DNA of 64,000 bases from Semisulcospira habei (GCA_036245525.1 BTPG01000004.1:159884552-159948551), one strand, 5' to 3'. Shown: positions 49,950 through 61,877, counted from the first letter of the stretch. A program made the numbers and translations. The notes: generated from the letters alone by a model not told the origin.

Positions 49950-50479
49950 TAGGAATTGCTAGAGTCATTACATTTCTGCAAGGCTTGCTGCAATTCTGAT
50001 AATGTAAAAGGGGCATTATAGTCTTCTGAGTTATCGGACTTAAAATCACAAATACGAGACTCTCGCTTCTCCTTCTCTCTCTGGAAGAAGGGTGAATAAT
50101 GCTCTGTTGAAGAATTATGGGCAATGGTGGAGGCAAGCAAATTGGCCACAGCTTTTTTATCTGTAACCAAGCTGGCACCATCTCTAAGATGGCCAACAGA
50201 AGCCGAGCCACCCCTGCCCCTAATTCTCCGAACAGCCTTCCATACTTTCTGGGACGGAGTCCTAGAAGATAAAGATGAGACGAAGTGTTTCCAGGAAGCA
50301 CGGCGTTCACGTTTAAAAATGTAACGAGCTTTCGCCCTCTGTCTTTTAAAGGTTAAAATATTCACTTGCGATGGATTACGAAAAGCACGTCGCTGAGCAA
50401 ATTTGCGTGCTTTTTGGGCCTTGCGGCACTCTTCATTGAACCATGGTACTCTTGGCTTTCGAGGGACTGATGCGGAGGT

Positions 50480-51102
50480 TCAAGGGATGGTGTCACCTGC
50501 TACGTCCAACAAAATAGAAGTAAAACAAGAAACTGGTTCTTCAGCTGACATGACCACCTCCTCTGCAAGACGAGACTGACAGAGGGAGGCGAACAGAGGC
50601 CAGTTAGCTTTCTTGAGATTCCAGCGCCCCACCGGCGAATCCTCACAGCTGACCGATGACAGAACTACTGGGAAGTGGTCACTACCACACAGGTCGTCGT
50701 GAACCTTCCAGTCGAAGTCCAGCATGAGAGAAGGATCACACACAGTGAGGTAGAGAACAGAACTAGATCCTGAACCTGGGTTAGAGTATGTAGGTGAGCC
50801 ATCGTTAAAGACACATAGGTTAAGTTGAGAAAAAACATCTTTTAATATCTGACCTCTGCATCATAGTGGTCACTACCCCAAAGGTGAGCGTGACCGTTAA
50901 AATCCCCCATGAGAATAAAGGGAGGGGGCAGTTGTTCTACTAAATTAAAAATATCATTACTACAGACCCGCAGCAATGGTGGCAGGAAAACACAGCATAT
51001 GGTTATGGTGTTCTTCAAGGTAACCCGAGCTGCGACAGCCTGAAGACAGGTGTCGATGCTAACGGGGCTACATAAAATTTGGCTACTAATGAGAAGAGCC
51101 AC
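50480..51102 (-). pseudogene. LINE AP-endonuclease domain, C-terminal part
   Basis: 50842-51102 encodes ILMGDFNGHAHLWGSDHYDA, the GDFN and H-x-WGS motifs of the I-type endonuclease. 50480-50743 encodes WKVHDDLCGSDHFPVVL, the final SDH catalytic motif. The two are in different frames. Confidence 0.78.
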
Positions 51103-51639
51103 TCCACCCGAGCGCCTCTCCGAATCAGAGCCCTTATGGATAGCGTTAAACCATTAAAAGACACAGGGTCAGAAGTCTTCAGATAAGTCTCCTGAAGAGA
51201 TGTTACTGAGGGGTTATAGGACTTGACTAAAAGACCTAATTCCTCAAAGTTAGTGTGAAAACCACGACAATTCCACTGAAGCAGAGAGTAGATGATTATG
51301 TCTTATGTGGGGGAGAAGAGTTTCTTCCCCCATTTTCCTTTGCTTTGGAAGGAGTCGAAGAAACAGATGGGGGCCGGCTCCCGGGCCTCCTGTGGTTCTT
51401 CAAAGATGAGGGGAGTGGAGCTGCCGCAGCACCAGCTCTGAAAACTTCCACTCCTTCCATCTGCTCCTCCAATGCAGCATATTTGTTTTGAAGGGGGGAC
51501 ATCAGTGTCCCCTTTCTGGGCCCGTGTGCACAGCGGTCCCGTAGCTTTCTTAGACTTCTGGTTCTCGGCAGCGTTCCTGCTGCTAGAGTTAGCGGCCTTA
51601 GAAGGCTGACCAGAGCCAGAAGCCTTTGCACTCGCCAGA

Positions 51640-52497
51640 AACTCTCCCAGCTCCCTCCCTCTCTCCACCTTCAACTCGATAGCACCCCCATCTCCCTCTC
51701 TGACTCGGCCAAGAACCTCGGCGTCATCCTCGATTCCTCTCTGTCCATGACCAGCTTCGTCTCCGCCACGACCCAGGCATGCTATTTCCACCTCCGCCGC
51801 ATCAGTCAGATCAGAAAATACCTCACTACCGAAGCTGCCACCAAACTTGCTGTCTCTCTCATCTTATCTCGCATCGACTATTGCAACTCTCTCCTTTCCG
51901 GTCTCCCTCACTCCACCATCTTTACTCTCCAGCGCGTCCAGAACAATGCCGCTCGCCTCGTCCTCAGAAAGAAAAAATCTGACCACATCACACCCCTGCT
52001 CAAACTCCTCCACTGGTTCCCAATCCCCCAACGCATCCAATATAAAGTTCTGTCTCTCTGCTACAAATCCCTGAACAACTGCGCTCCTGCCTATCTCTCT
52101 AACTTACTTCACCCCTACACACCTTCCCGCTCTCTCCGCTCTGCCTCCGACCCTCTCCGCCTCCACATCCCTCGCACCAAACTTAACACTTTCGGCCCCC
52201 GCTCCTTCTCCGTCTACGGTCCATCCACCTGGAACACTCTCCCACTCTCTCTCCGTCAGAAACACTCTCTCTCCTCCTTCCAGTCCGCCCTCAAAACTCA
52301 CCTCTTTCAACAGTTTTAGCATTATATCACCACACTCCCCACCCCAAGCTGACCGTCGTAATGTATTTCACTGTTTGTGGTACGTGAGTCATTGTCTAAA
52401 GCGTGCGCATGCGTGCGCGAGTTGTGAGTGTGCGCTTAGAGTTATAATTATTATAAGATAAGCGCATTATAAATACCGTAATTATTATTATTATTAA
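51640..52497 (+). mobile_element. L2-like LINE 3' end inserted in the I-type LINE
   Basis: Plus-strand frame 51747-52319 (RISQIRKYLTTEAATKLAVS, LLHWFPIPQRIQYKVLSLCY, STWNTLPLSLRQKHSLSSFQ) is the characteristic C-terminus of L2/CR1-type reverse transcriptases. It is followed by AAGCGCATTATAAATACC and an ATT repeat tail ending at about 52497. It is 5' truncated and lies opposite to the host LINE, whose ORF1 resumes at 52500. Confidence 0.83.
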
Positions 52498-52621
52498 CAG
52501 ATTGACAGGCTGAGGCTTAGGGGCAGCAGAATGTGGTGCTACCGGACCGGCAGTGTCCGCCTTCTGCGTTCCCTGGCTCCTCGTCACCACTGGAGGAGGG
52601 TTACTCTCCAGGGGCGAGAGG

Positions 52622-54542
52622 TAGAGCTGTGTACCGTGACGACGGCCGTACCGCGATATTTTTTGCCAGTACCGATATTTTCCAATGGTATACCGCCGTC
52701 CCTGATCCCATGTAATTTGATGACAATCTGGCCACTTGTACGTACAAGAATGCATGAAGAAGTTGAAACAAAATGAGAAAAGACAGACTCAAACACACCA
52801 GTGATCGTTTTTTTATAAACAAACTTTAATTATTCAGTGTTCACTTTGAATACAAAATCAGGTAAACAAATACTATGGGGAAAAAAACCCCACTGAATCA
52901 TTAAATGAAACCTACAGATGTAGACTTTCTGGATGGATAACAAAAAAACAAAAAAAAACAGAAAATGAAAATTACACTCCTACTAAGAGAAACTTTTTAA
53001 TGATTGAACTGTATGAAAACGATTAGGCATGGCAGCCATATCAGTAGGACAGTCTCCACTTTCTGAAAAGAACAGTGCATGACTTTACAAGTTCTTTTTC
53101 AGAAAGAGGAGCTTGTCCACATGCTCTGGGTTCAGGGTAGCCCTTTGGCTGGTCAGAATGTCCCCAGCTGTCGAAAACACCCTCTCAGAGGGCACACTCG
53201 TAGCTGGGATGGCGAGGTAAATCCTCGCCACCCTAGCCAACAGAGGGAAGCGGTACTCATTCTGTTTCCACCACAAGAGTGGGTTCTCCGCCATGCCAAT
53301 CAATTTCTCCTCTTGATACTTCTCGACTTCTTCAGCTCCCTGCTGGTAGGTGGTCTTGCTCGGCTCGACATGTGTGACAAAGACATCTGCCAGGAGGGAG
53401 TCAAGCAGGCACGCTCCTTTGCTCTCGTACTTCCGTTCGTCCTCGGGTCTCTCTGTCTTTACAAAATGCTCTTCTTGGATCTCCTCAAGAACCTCAACAT
53501 CATGGGCATGCTCATCAAGAGCTGGCAGACTGGGGGTGGCTGAAGTTCCAGGTTCTGCTGAAGTTCCAGGATCTGCTTTGACTGCTTCGACGGTCTTGGG
53601 TTTTGTGTGCAAGCTCACTGTGACGTCAGTGAGTTTGCGGAAGATGCCATCGCGTTGTTCTGGTGCCATGTAGGAGAAAGACTTGAAGCGCGGTTCCGAA
53701 GCTGAAATCGTCTGCAACATCTCTCTCTGTTCTGCATACCGGCCCTCCAGATCTGCTGCCATGATAGCCTTCATTTGCTGGACGGACATGGAGTTGTCTG
53801 GCTTTGGGCGAAGATGTCCTTTTTCGCCAAGCAGACTCTCAAGAAGGGGCATGATCACAGACGAAGTCGGCATCTCCTCCGTGCACATGAAGGTCGTCAT
53901 GTCCTTCAGAGGTTTCAGAAAAGCTTCAAGTTTATGTGCGGCCGCGGCCTCCTCGTCATTCAGACTCGTGATGTCACGCTCTTTGAGATAGCTCAGTTCT
54001 TTGGAGTGAATCGCAGCTACGACAGCATCCTGCAGGTACAGAAATCGTGACAGCATGTCAAAGGCGGAGTTCCACCTGGTACAAACATCAACCTTCAGCT
54101 TTTTTGCCTTCAGTTGAAGCAGTTCTGCCTTTGCATGGAGAAGGTTGGAAGCCAAATGACTCCTGTGAAAGAAGATAGATATCCGCCTGATTCTACTCAA
54201 TATGGCTGCGGTACCATCCACCTTGAGCGCCTTCTGAACTGCAAGGTTGAGTGTGTGTGCAAAGCATCCCAAGTGCAGATGGCATTGCAGCAGCTTTCCA
54301 GCCTTGACCATGTTTGATGCGTTGTCCGACACAAGCGTGAGACCCAGCACACCCAGCAGTTTCCATTCTTTGATTGCTTCCATGATGACCCTGGTGATGT
54401 TTTCAGCTGTAACAGATGAAATAAAAAATCAATCAATTCTATTTATTTTAAATGTACACAAAAGGAGAAAAAAACTCACAATCGTTCCTAAATGTTGATT
54501 TTTTGTTTTACAGCTTTTATCACAACACACACACCACACACG

Positions 54543-54585
<43 letters not shown>

Positions 54586-55787
54586 ATTACCTGTATGGCT
54601 CTCAGGCATTGGTCTTGTTTGTAGCACATAGTTCACCATCTGCCAATCAACCACCAACACAGCAGTGACAGTGACGTAGAGTCTGTTGCTCTGGAGGTCC
54701 ATCCATCTGTAGTCACAGTTACCTGCACCGGAATTCACGTCTATTATTTTGCATCCTCGTTGTGATTTATCAGTATATCACCTTTCAATTTCAGTGCTAG
54801 TACGCTCACAATTTCTTTACAGGACTTACTTTGTTATAGACAGACTGGCAATTTAATTATAATCAAGACTTTCAAAGTGAAAATTTCAGACTTATTTGAC
54901 CGATTCTGCAGACGACAGATATAGCAAGCCCACCTCCCCCCCCCCCCCAACACCTTCATTGAACCGCTAATTGGGAAAAAATCTTTAACATGCACAACTT
55001 TATACACATGCAGTATCATACTATAACTTACTTGTTCGGCTTTCTGAAGGTCATCAATCACCTTGGCTTTCATGTTTTTGTACATCTCAGGGATAGCCAG
55101 CTCTGAAAAGTGGTTACGAGAAGGAACCTGTTAACAGTCGTCGAGTGCTTCAATCAGGCTTCGGAAGTGCTTGCTCTCCACCAACTTTTAAGGTCGCAAA
55201 TCTTTGATGAGGAACAGCGCAATTTGGTTTGTGATGGCCTTTGCACAAGGAGAATTTGTAGGATACTTTGCCTTTTTCGCCAGGATCTGAAAAGCTCCCG
55301 CAAGGGTCTGCTGGCGCTGTTGTTTCTTTGGGGGCTGCCCACTCTGTGAGCTTGAGGTTTCCGTCTGTGTGGTAATCAATAACTGTGGATGGTGTCTCCT
55401 GATGTGGGTGTTCATGTTGGAGGTTCCACCAGCAGTTTTTACATCGTCATTGCACGTCAAGCACACCGCCATATTCTCCACTATCGAACCGTCATTTTTT
55501 CTTTTTCTGACTCCAAAGTGCTTCCATTTAGGGGCCTTTGCTTTAGCATTTGCCACAATCGTGTACTCACTTTCAGCCATTGTGCCTTTGTCTGCCGCAC
55601 TTTCACGGAACTGCCTCTTTGTTCTAGGAAAAAACGTTTACTTTCGGTTTATATAAAAAAAAAGTTTACTTTCGTTTTCTATTGCAATTCGCGGTATACC
55701 GACCCTTCCCGGACCGTACCGGTATACCGTATCGAGAGGCTTCCGAACCGATATAATACCGGTATACGGTAATACCGTGCACCTCTA
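52622..55787 (-). mobile_element. hAT transposon, BED type
   Basis: Ends TAGAGCTGTGTACC (left) and TAGAGGTGCACGG (right, other strand), with subterminal GGTATACC/ACCGTAC-type motifs on both sides. It encodes a spliced hAT transposase with BED finger and C-terminal dimerisation domain. No 8-bp target duplication is seen: the left flank is I-type LINE ORF1 and the right flank is a Polinton gene fragment. Confidence 0.8.
53085..55580 (-). pseudogene. hAT transposase (three exons, two stops)
   Basis: Exon 1 (55580 to about 55025) starts MAESEYTIVANAKAKAPKWK and has the BED finger CLTCND...H-RRHHP. It contains in-frame stops near 55187 and 55130, and ends at a GTAAGT donor after LQKAEQ. Exon 2 (about 54722-54589) encodes VTVTTDGW and a YVLQTRPMPESHT segment, donor GTAATA. 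Exon 3 (54408-53085) has TLVSDNASNMVKAGKLLQCH, LGCFAHTLNLAVQKAL and the dimerisation domain PLLARVARIYLAIPATSVPS with SERVFS. Domain order is that of ZBED/hAT enzymes. The two stops make it inactive. The (GA)n run at 54548-54579 lies in intron 2. Confidence 0.82.
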
Positions 55788-55976
55788 TTTAGTATGCAGT
55801 TTTATCATGTCTTCGGCGGTGAGTGTGTCGATTTCTTCTGTGGTATACAGTATTCCAATATATGCCTTTGATTTCCCAGAAACTATCACAGAGAGAAGAC
55901 GTTCATTTTTCAAGTATAAGTCCTTATTCTCAACCACACAGATATCACTCAAAAGTAGTAATTTATCCTGATTCAT
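55788..55976 (-). pseudogene. Truncated copy of the Polinton right-end protein
   Basis: Starts MNQDKLLLLSDICVVENKDL and contains LLSVIVSGKSKAYIGILYTT, aligning over 63 residues with the gene at 42454-42981 at roughly 70% identity. The divergence shows it is a different element family rather than a recent copy. Truncated by the hAT insertion. Confidence 0.8.
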
Positions 55977-56089
55977 TTTATTATATAACAAAAAAATAAA
56001 TAAAACAGAATAAAACAAAAATGTAGGTAACTTTGAAAATTTGTTAACAGGTACCTGCAGGTAACTGAAAAAAATTGTTATCAAGTGCC
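55788..56089 (-). mobile_element. Fragment of a second Polinton
   Basis: Combines the first 63 codons of the right-end Polinton gene (55976-55788) with an AT-rich leader and a 66-bp sequence (56024-56089) where a terminal repeat is expected. It is cut on its gene side by the hAT element. Confidence 0.75.
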
Positions 56090-56348
56090 TCTACGCATCA
56101 TGAGAAAGAGCATGTTATTCTAGAAAGTCATATGAACAGTAACTTCATAAGTTTACCTCACTCAGCTATATGATCAGTAACTTCATAAGTTTACCCCACT
56201 CAGCCATTGGCAGACCCAAGCGAAGATGAACATTTTATTTATTTAACTCTTGTCAGTGTTATTGTACAATAGCACAGTAAGTCTGCTGGTTAGCTGTAAT
56301 GTGTAGATTTTTTTCAGAAGTCTTAACCGTCGCCTGAAACCTTGAGAG

Positions 56349-56408
56349 CGCAGTGGCTCATGAGAATCTAACCCTGCGAGAGCAGGAGCTCATGAGAATC
56401 TAAGTTTT
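56349..56408. repeat. Short hairpin repeat, family H (copy 4, degenerate)
   Basis: GGCTCATGAGAATCTAACCC followed by AGGAGCTCATGAGAATCTAA. Arms are partly direct and partly inverted. Confidence 0.4.
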
Positions 56409-56849
56409 TTGTAACAAGCTCTGTTTCTTTTACATACTCAGACAGAAGACGTCAGAGGTGGGGAGTTTCTGTCTAAGCCTGACCTTCTCACACTCAACCC
56501 TGTGCACTGAAAAATTTCTAAAGGCCCTGACTTGAAATAAAAAGACAGTCTCGCTTTGCGCGTGGTTTGAAAAGAAATGTGGGTCACCGCGCACATACTC
56601 AGCTGTTTGAGACGCTGTGGCCTGCATAAAAGCCTTCAATGAAAGGGAGTAGGTTTAGTTTATGTATAAAATGAGGTGTTGTCTACTGTGTGCGCAGTGA
56701 GAGAGAGTGAGTGTTGAAGAGTGACTAATGTACTTAGGAATGTAGGGAATTGGTGGGGATGATGTCCCTAATTAGCCATTAATTAGTAGTCAACTTAAGA
56801 CAATTAATAAGGGTGGTTAAAAATCTCTATTCTCCTCTCTCTTAAGGCT

Positions 56850-58022
56850 CACATGCATGTGTTCAGCAAGTGTTAAAGCGTTCTAACGTAAGTAAACGGT
56901 TGGCTTTTGTACCTGCAAAATTCATGTTTCCTCAAAATGTACACACTTTTCATTTTTGAAAATTACCCATGGCCCTTGAGTAGTGAACCAATTAGCATGC
57001 ACGGAAAGGTTTAATCATCAGCTAACTTTCTGTTAAATTTGGTTTAAAAGTTTTGCAAAAATCCTGATAAAAACAAAAATTCTACCCAAAAACACACACT
57101 TTTCAAATCATTTGCTGATCTCTTGTGATGCCTGACCTTGCCAAGCTTGGGTTTGAAGTTGTAAATAGTAAAAGTCAGTAATAGTATTCAAGAAAAAAAA
57201 CATCTTTTGTCAAAATATGGCTATTTTTTCACCCATTTCCTGATCTCGTGTGCCTTGACTTTCCAAGGCATTCAACCAAATTAGTATGTATGAAAGGTCA
57301 TTAAAACAAGTTAGGGTTTGAGTTGTGAGAAAACATAACTTTTGTCAAAATATGGCTATTTTTTACCTCTTTCCTGACCCCCTGTGACCGTATCCTTTGA
57401 GAGAGGTCACTCAAATTGGTTTGTTTAGAAAGGTCTTGTCACAAAGTATCCTTGGGCCAAGTTTGAAGACAGTGACCTGAATAGTCTCCGAGAAAATGCC
57501 AACGCTAAAGTTTACTATGTACGACGGCAGATGGATGACTGATGGACGATGACAGCGGACGGACGACTGACAGACGACCACTGGCCCAGAACATACTCAC
57601 GTTTGCTTCGCACGTGGGCCAAAAACTACAATTCTATCAAAAACGGTCATTTTCACACATTTGACACCCTCTAGTGAACCTTAAACTTTCCAAGGGGTCA
57701 TCCAAATTAGTATGCATAGAAAGGTCTTAACATCAGTTTGGGTTTGAAGTTGAAATAGTATTTGAGGAGAAACAATTTGTGTCAAATATGGCTATTTCGT
57801 TACCCTTTTCGGGACCACCTGTGACCTTGACCTTTGAGAATGGTCACTGAAATTGGTATGTTTAGAAAGTTCTTGCCACAAAGTGTTCTTGGACCAATTC
57901 TGAAGTCTGAGGCTTGAATAGTCTCAGCAAATATTCCAAAGGTAAAGCTCACCACAGATGCCGGACAGACAACAGATAACCCATAATATAGTCACTTTTG
58001 CTATGGCACGTGAGCCCAAAAT
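56850..58022. repeat. Dispersed repeat, family A (copies 3 and 4)
   Basis: Two consecutive copies, each ending ACTCACTTTTGCT-type sequence followed by CACGTG-GCC (57593-57622 and 57985-58017). Inside are modules AAATTAGTATGCATAGAAAG, TTGGTATGTTTAGAAAG and TATGGCTATTTT. It ends about 20 bp before the donor of the TSC1 exon at 58044. Confidence 0.75.
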
Positions 58023-58043
58023 AAAAATTTTACTCAAGATTAC

Positions 58044-58288
58044 CTGGCCATCGCTTCCAGTTTTCCATATTAGCCACTGTGGCACCCGCTGGGGCATGTA
58101 ATACAGGTTGTCCTCCTTGCTGCCCCTCATTCATACCACTCACGAGGAATTGGCGACATTCGCGACACACGCCCACATGGATTGGGGACAGAAGGCTCTG
58201 GAAGTACGTGGCAAACTCGTGCAGGGCGGGAGGGATGTCTCTCTCTTTTTCCTTGACTTTGTTACTTTCACACTGACAGCTACACATC
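58044..58288 (-). CDS. TSC1: TSC1 exon upstream of the giant intron
   Basis: A 245-bp exon, acceptor CTTTCAG, donor GTAATC. It encodes CSCQCESNKVKEKERDIPPA, then ALHEFATYFQSLLSPIHVGV and ends ATVANMENWKRWPG. The last codon is split so that the single G joins the GT of the exon at 22864, producing the expected spacing before the conserved PPADEI motif. The WKRWPG-PP junction resembles the hamartin sequence before its coiled coil. The rest is not conserved enough for me to align. The assignment to TSC1 therefore rests on phase and junction context. Confidence 0.65.
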
Positions 58289-58359
58289 CTGAAAGTTTGA
58301 AAGTAAACAATACAGTGATACGCAGGTCAGCCTCAGTATTATGTGCACCAGAATACAGC

Positions 58360-58400
58360 TAATAAAGCCCCTGCAGCCACAGAGGCTCATGGAGAATATA
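58360..58400. repeat. Short hairpin repeat, family H (copy 5, fragment)
   Basis: AAAGCCCCTGCAGCCACAGA then GGCTCATGGAGAATATAG. Confidence 0.4.
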
Positions 58401-58544
58401 GGAGATGTTCTCCAGAACTGATTACTGCTTGTGGTAGACCACTTTTTGTTGTTCCTATTTACAGAATAGGAACAACTTTGAAACAGAACAAAGTGAAGTG
58501 CATTCTGCAGCAAGTGTGCCCAATGTGAATGATGTCAGGGAAGG

Positions 58545-58610
58545 TTGATTGATTATTGGTGTTTAACGCCGAGCAGGCAACTAAGGCCATCTCACGGCGG
58601 TAAGGCATGA
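58545..58610 (-). repeat. Isolated I-type LINE tail
   Basis: TTGATTGATTATTGGTGTTT then AACGCCGAGCAGGCAACTAA and GGCCATCTCACGGCGG match the 3' ends at 46241, 46695 and 47408. It is a very short 5'-truncated copy or a SINE with the same tail. Confidence 0.6.
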
Positions 58611-58677
58611 AATAGTCAGAAATGATGTCATGTCACAGTACGCCAGCCTAAATAACATACATTTGGTGCGAAATGCC

Positions 58678-58749
<72 letters not shown>

Positions 58750-58775
58750 ATACGTGTGTGTGTGTGTATGTGACA
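58678..58775. repeat. TG microsatellite
   Basis: About 95 bp of GTGTGT with few interruptions. Confidence 0.95.
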
Positions 58776-60032
58776 GTGTATAGCACCTGTGTTTTTGGAC
58801 AGACAAACTGAAGTTTATGTAATTGGAATATCTATTGATGACCTGCATTTGAGTACGTACTTTTTCTTATTTTTACTAGATATTTTAAATACAGCTAGAA
58901 TAAAGAAAACACTGAGTTTGTTACCCAGCATTGTACCTCTTCAGCTTGTTCAGTGATAATTCTTTTTTTTTAAATCTGAATTATGGAAAATTAAAAAAAT
59001 TGTGCAAATAGTAAAGTAAATAAGTCAATTTTGTCTTTATTTTACCTCTATGAAATGTCCACAAGCATGCCTCTGTGGATTTTGAAACTGGAGTACTCAC
59101 CCACCATGAAATGGCCGTTTTATGAAAAATGGTTGACCTGCATCCATAATTTTTGTTTTACTCACTTGATATTTTGCGCATACATGTAGCTGGACTGAAG
59201 GAAGGCATTGTATTAGTTCATAAACCAGCTGTGTACCTCTTCACCTTTTGGAGTGAAATGTATAGAGCGACTGTAATTTTCAAAAACCACGTTTTGGGAA
59301 TTATTTTAGAACAGTTAAGAAAATTTAAATCTTTTTATGAAAAAAAGCAATCTTCTCATTAATACCCAACTGATTTTTCACAAACAGTATTTACATGGGT
59401 CTTCTGTCTCGGCTCTCGGGTATGATTAGGTCAAATTATGATTTTTTTAAAATAATTATTTTTAAAACGGTTACAAATCTTTGAATCTTTTTATGAGAAA
59501 ACCAATCACCTCATTAATACCAGAATGATTTTTCATAAACAGTATTTACATAAGCCTGTTGTTTGTCGCGGCAGTCGGATATGTTTAGGTCAAATTGTGA
59601 CCAAATAGCTCTAAAGTGCAAAAATCCAAGTTTGACCCTTGTGATCCACACATAAAGTTCACACAGGGATTCTGCATTGTGCTGTCTTGTCAGTGGTTTA
59701 TCTGGTGACAAATAGTCCGTGTATTCATGAGTTCCATGCCATCGCGAGGTCAATGATCTGCACAGAGTTTTAGTGGTGCAGCTCAGCCTAACAGAGCTCA
59801 AGAGTAGTTAGTACATGCTGTTTTGTCAGTGAGGACAGACGTATGTCGGATACACTAGCCGTATGCCAAGACTCTGAAACCTATATTTCAGGTATGGTTT
59901 TATATGTATTATCGACAGCTAGCAAGTTAAAGGTAGTATGCGTTAGTAAGATTTTGTTCGGTTGTGTAGGGTTGGTTTGGTTCAGTTATATATCGATGTA
60001 GAACTTGAGATAATCGGGGATTTTTCTATATA
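58776..60032. other. Intron or intergenic sequence, nothing recognised
   Basis: AT-rich, with two related segments near 59340-59400 and 59490-59550 (CAGTATTTACAT, TTTTTCA-AAACAG). No ORF of interest. Confidence 0.6.
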
Positions 60033-60810
60033 GTTATTTACTGGGAGCCTCGCGCTGGACCATATGGCGTTGAGGCGCGTCCCCTGGGTGGTGGATAGGG
60101 GGTCCCTCGTGAGAGGGGTGCACCGAATGAAATAAGGTGCCGTGAACCAACATGGTCTAAGGGAAGGTGACCCCGACAGAAAACCCCTGGTCCTCCTAGT
60201 AAGGGGGTTGGGCGTGGGGGTAGCTTCCCCACCCTGCAAAAAAGGAAATAGCTACAAAAACGCTGACGAAAAGACTAACAGTAATTCCTTTCCTGGAGGA
60301 GGAAGGTTCTTCTATCAGAAGACTTATGACATCCTGTGGTGAAAGCCGGAAGTCTTCGGAAGCCACAGGACCGAGCTGCCTCTCTCTATCCAGGGATACA
60401 ACCATGGGCACATGGAACGTCAAGACCATGTACCAGAGCGGCAAGGCCGCCCAGATAGCAGCGGAAATGCAAAAGTACAACCTTTCCCTGCTAGGTATCA
60501 GTGAAGCCAGATGGACGCAGTCTGGCCAGAAAAGGCTGTTAAGTGGGGAGATGATTTTGTATTCAGGTCATGAAGAGGAGAATGCCCCCCATACAAAAGG
60601 TGTAGCATTCATGCTGTCACCAGTGGCACAGAGAGCGCTGATGGGCTGGGAACCTCTTGGGTCAAGAATTATCACAGCAGCCTTTAGAATCAAGAAAAAG
60701 CTCAAGCTGAATGTCATCCAGTGTTATGCGCCCACTAATGACAGTGACGAGGAAGAGAAACAAGAGTTCTACGACCGACTCCAGAGTGCCTATGCTCACT
60801 TCCACCTTTA
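60033..60810 (+). mobile_element. RTE-like LINE 5' fragment
   Basis: Contains a G-rich leader (GGGAGCCTCGCGCTGGACCA, GGGGGTTGGGCGTGGGGG) and the endonuclease start, then breaks off at about 60810. It is the 5' end that is missing from the RTE-like copy at 18140. Confidence 0.72.
60330..60810 (+). pseudogene. LINE AP-endonuclease domain, N-terminal fragment
   Basis: The frame shows TTMGTWNVKTMYQSGKAAQI, LLGISEARWTQSGQKRL and LNVIQCYAPTNDSDEEEKQ. These are the first motifs of the APE-type endonuclease (N, E and Y positions) of RTE-like LINEs, often mis-annotated as craniofacial development protein 2. It ends after AYAHFHL. The catalytic SDH end and the whole RT are missing. Confidence 0.78.
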
Positions 60811-61319
60811 GAATGTGCTCTTATATCCGTTCAAATATGTCAGGGTTAGACTTAACTTTCACCGATTTTTCACACCACTCCCATCTCCATTTCTTTCTCA
60901 CTCCCGTTTCATTAAAAGTTTAGCCGCGAGCAACAATGTGTCCTGCATCGCTAGACGCCATCTTGGAAAAACGAAGCTTGCCTAAAGTTAACGATAAACG
61001 AATCTGACAACTTGTGGACCTGCTCCGTTTAAGAACCACGACCGTTTCAGATTTTTTACGTTTTCTTTTCCATGCGGAATTGCCTTTTTTTAAACAGCAG
61101 ATTTTTTAAAATTAACGCTGATATCCTCGGAAAAGCGGAAGATTTTGACCCCTGATTAAAAGAATGACAACTTTGAGAGGACACAGTGGTGTGGGCGATT
61201 CGATGAAACAGTACCTTTAGTTCTTACCACAAAGGAACTCAACTAATTGTCTTTCCTTACTATACAGGGGCTCAACCTACTGCATGTTTCTGATTTATGA
61301 CTTACTCCTATTCACCCAC

Positions 61320-61624
61320 CTTACGGGACTGGGGCCGTGTTTGCTCCCACCGCCATTCCGGAAAGAATCCTGTGATCTTGAAGACAACATACTGGCGTCA
61401 AACTTCCCATGAACAGACATGGCTGATTCTGAAACTGTATCTTGTTTGGCAGTTGTGGTATTGGTGGAGGAGGTGGGGGAGGGGGTCAGGGGTTCGTGCA
61501 CAAGGGGTTCACGGCGGAGAGGGGGGCAGGAGCGAGCGCGGCCTGGGCGTGGGTGTCGGTCAGTGGGGAAGTTGAGATTATCGCCAGCGTGGTATGTCAA
61601 GCTGTTGAATCGTATGCGGTTCAC
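61320..61624 (-). CDS. TSC1: TSC1 exon (most upstream in window)
   Basis: A 305-bp exon (101 codons plus 2 bases), acceptor ATTTTGCAG, donor GTGGGTG. It encodes VNRIRFNSLTYHAGDNLNFP, an Arg/Pro-rich stretch, a Ser/Thr-rich stretch (TPSPTSSTNTTTAKQ) and ends GPSPVR. A disordered composition is expected for the central region of hamartin. The two leftover bases AG join the first G of the exon at 58288 exactly. The sequence itself is not diagnostic, so it could in principle belong to another minus-strand gene. Confidence 0.55.
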
Positions 61625-61877
61625 CTGCAAAATATTGAGAAAATTGAACAATTAACCCCTTGTACATGCCATTGCTGTAACAGTACAAGGGGGTTACTTG
61701 CACAAATAATGATCACTGGAGTATTATAATTCCTAACATGATGCGAGTGGTCACTGTGACTTCACATTCATTGAGGCTATTTCATTTTATATGGGGGGGG
61801 GGGGGGGGGGGGCAGGGCTAGTCTACCCCCCCTATTATTACCTATTATTAGAGCTAGAAGATCAGTCCAAGGTTTAA

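Larger units (their letters stand above)
47408..52621 (-). mobile_element. I-type LINE, copy c (nearly full length, interrupted)
   Basis: Minus-strand order: ORF1 remnant (52621-52500 and 51640-51300), endonuclease (51102-50480), reverse transcriptase (49949-48634), RNase H (48405-47635), 3' UTR and TAAC tail. The RNase H after the RT places it in the I superfamily. An L2-like LINE is inserted in ORF1 (51640-52497), and the 5' end is cut by the hAT element at 52622. Confidence 0.85.
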
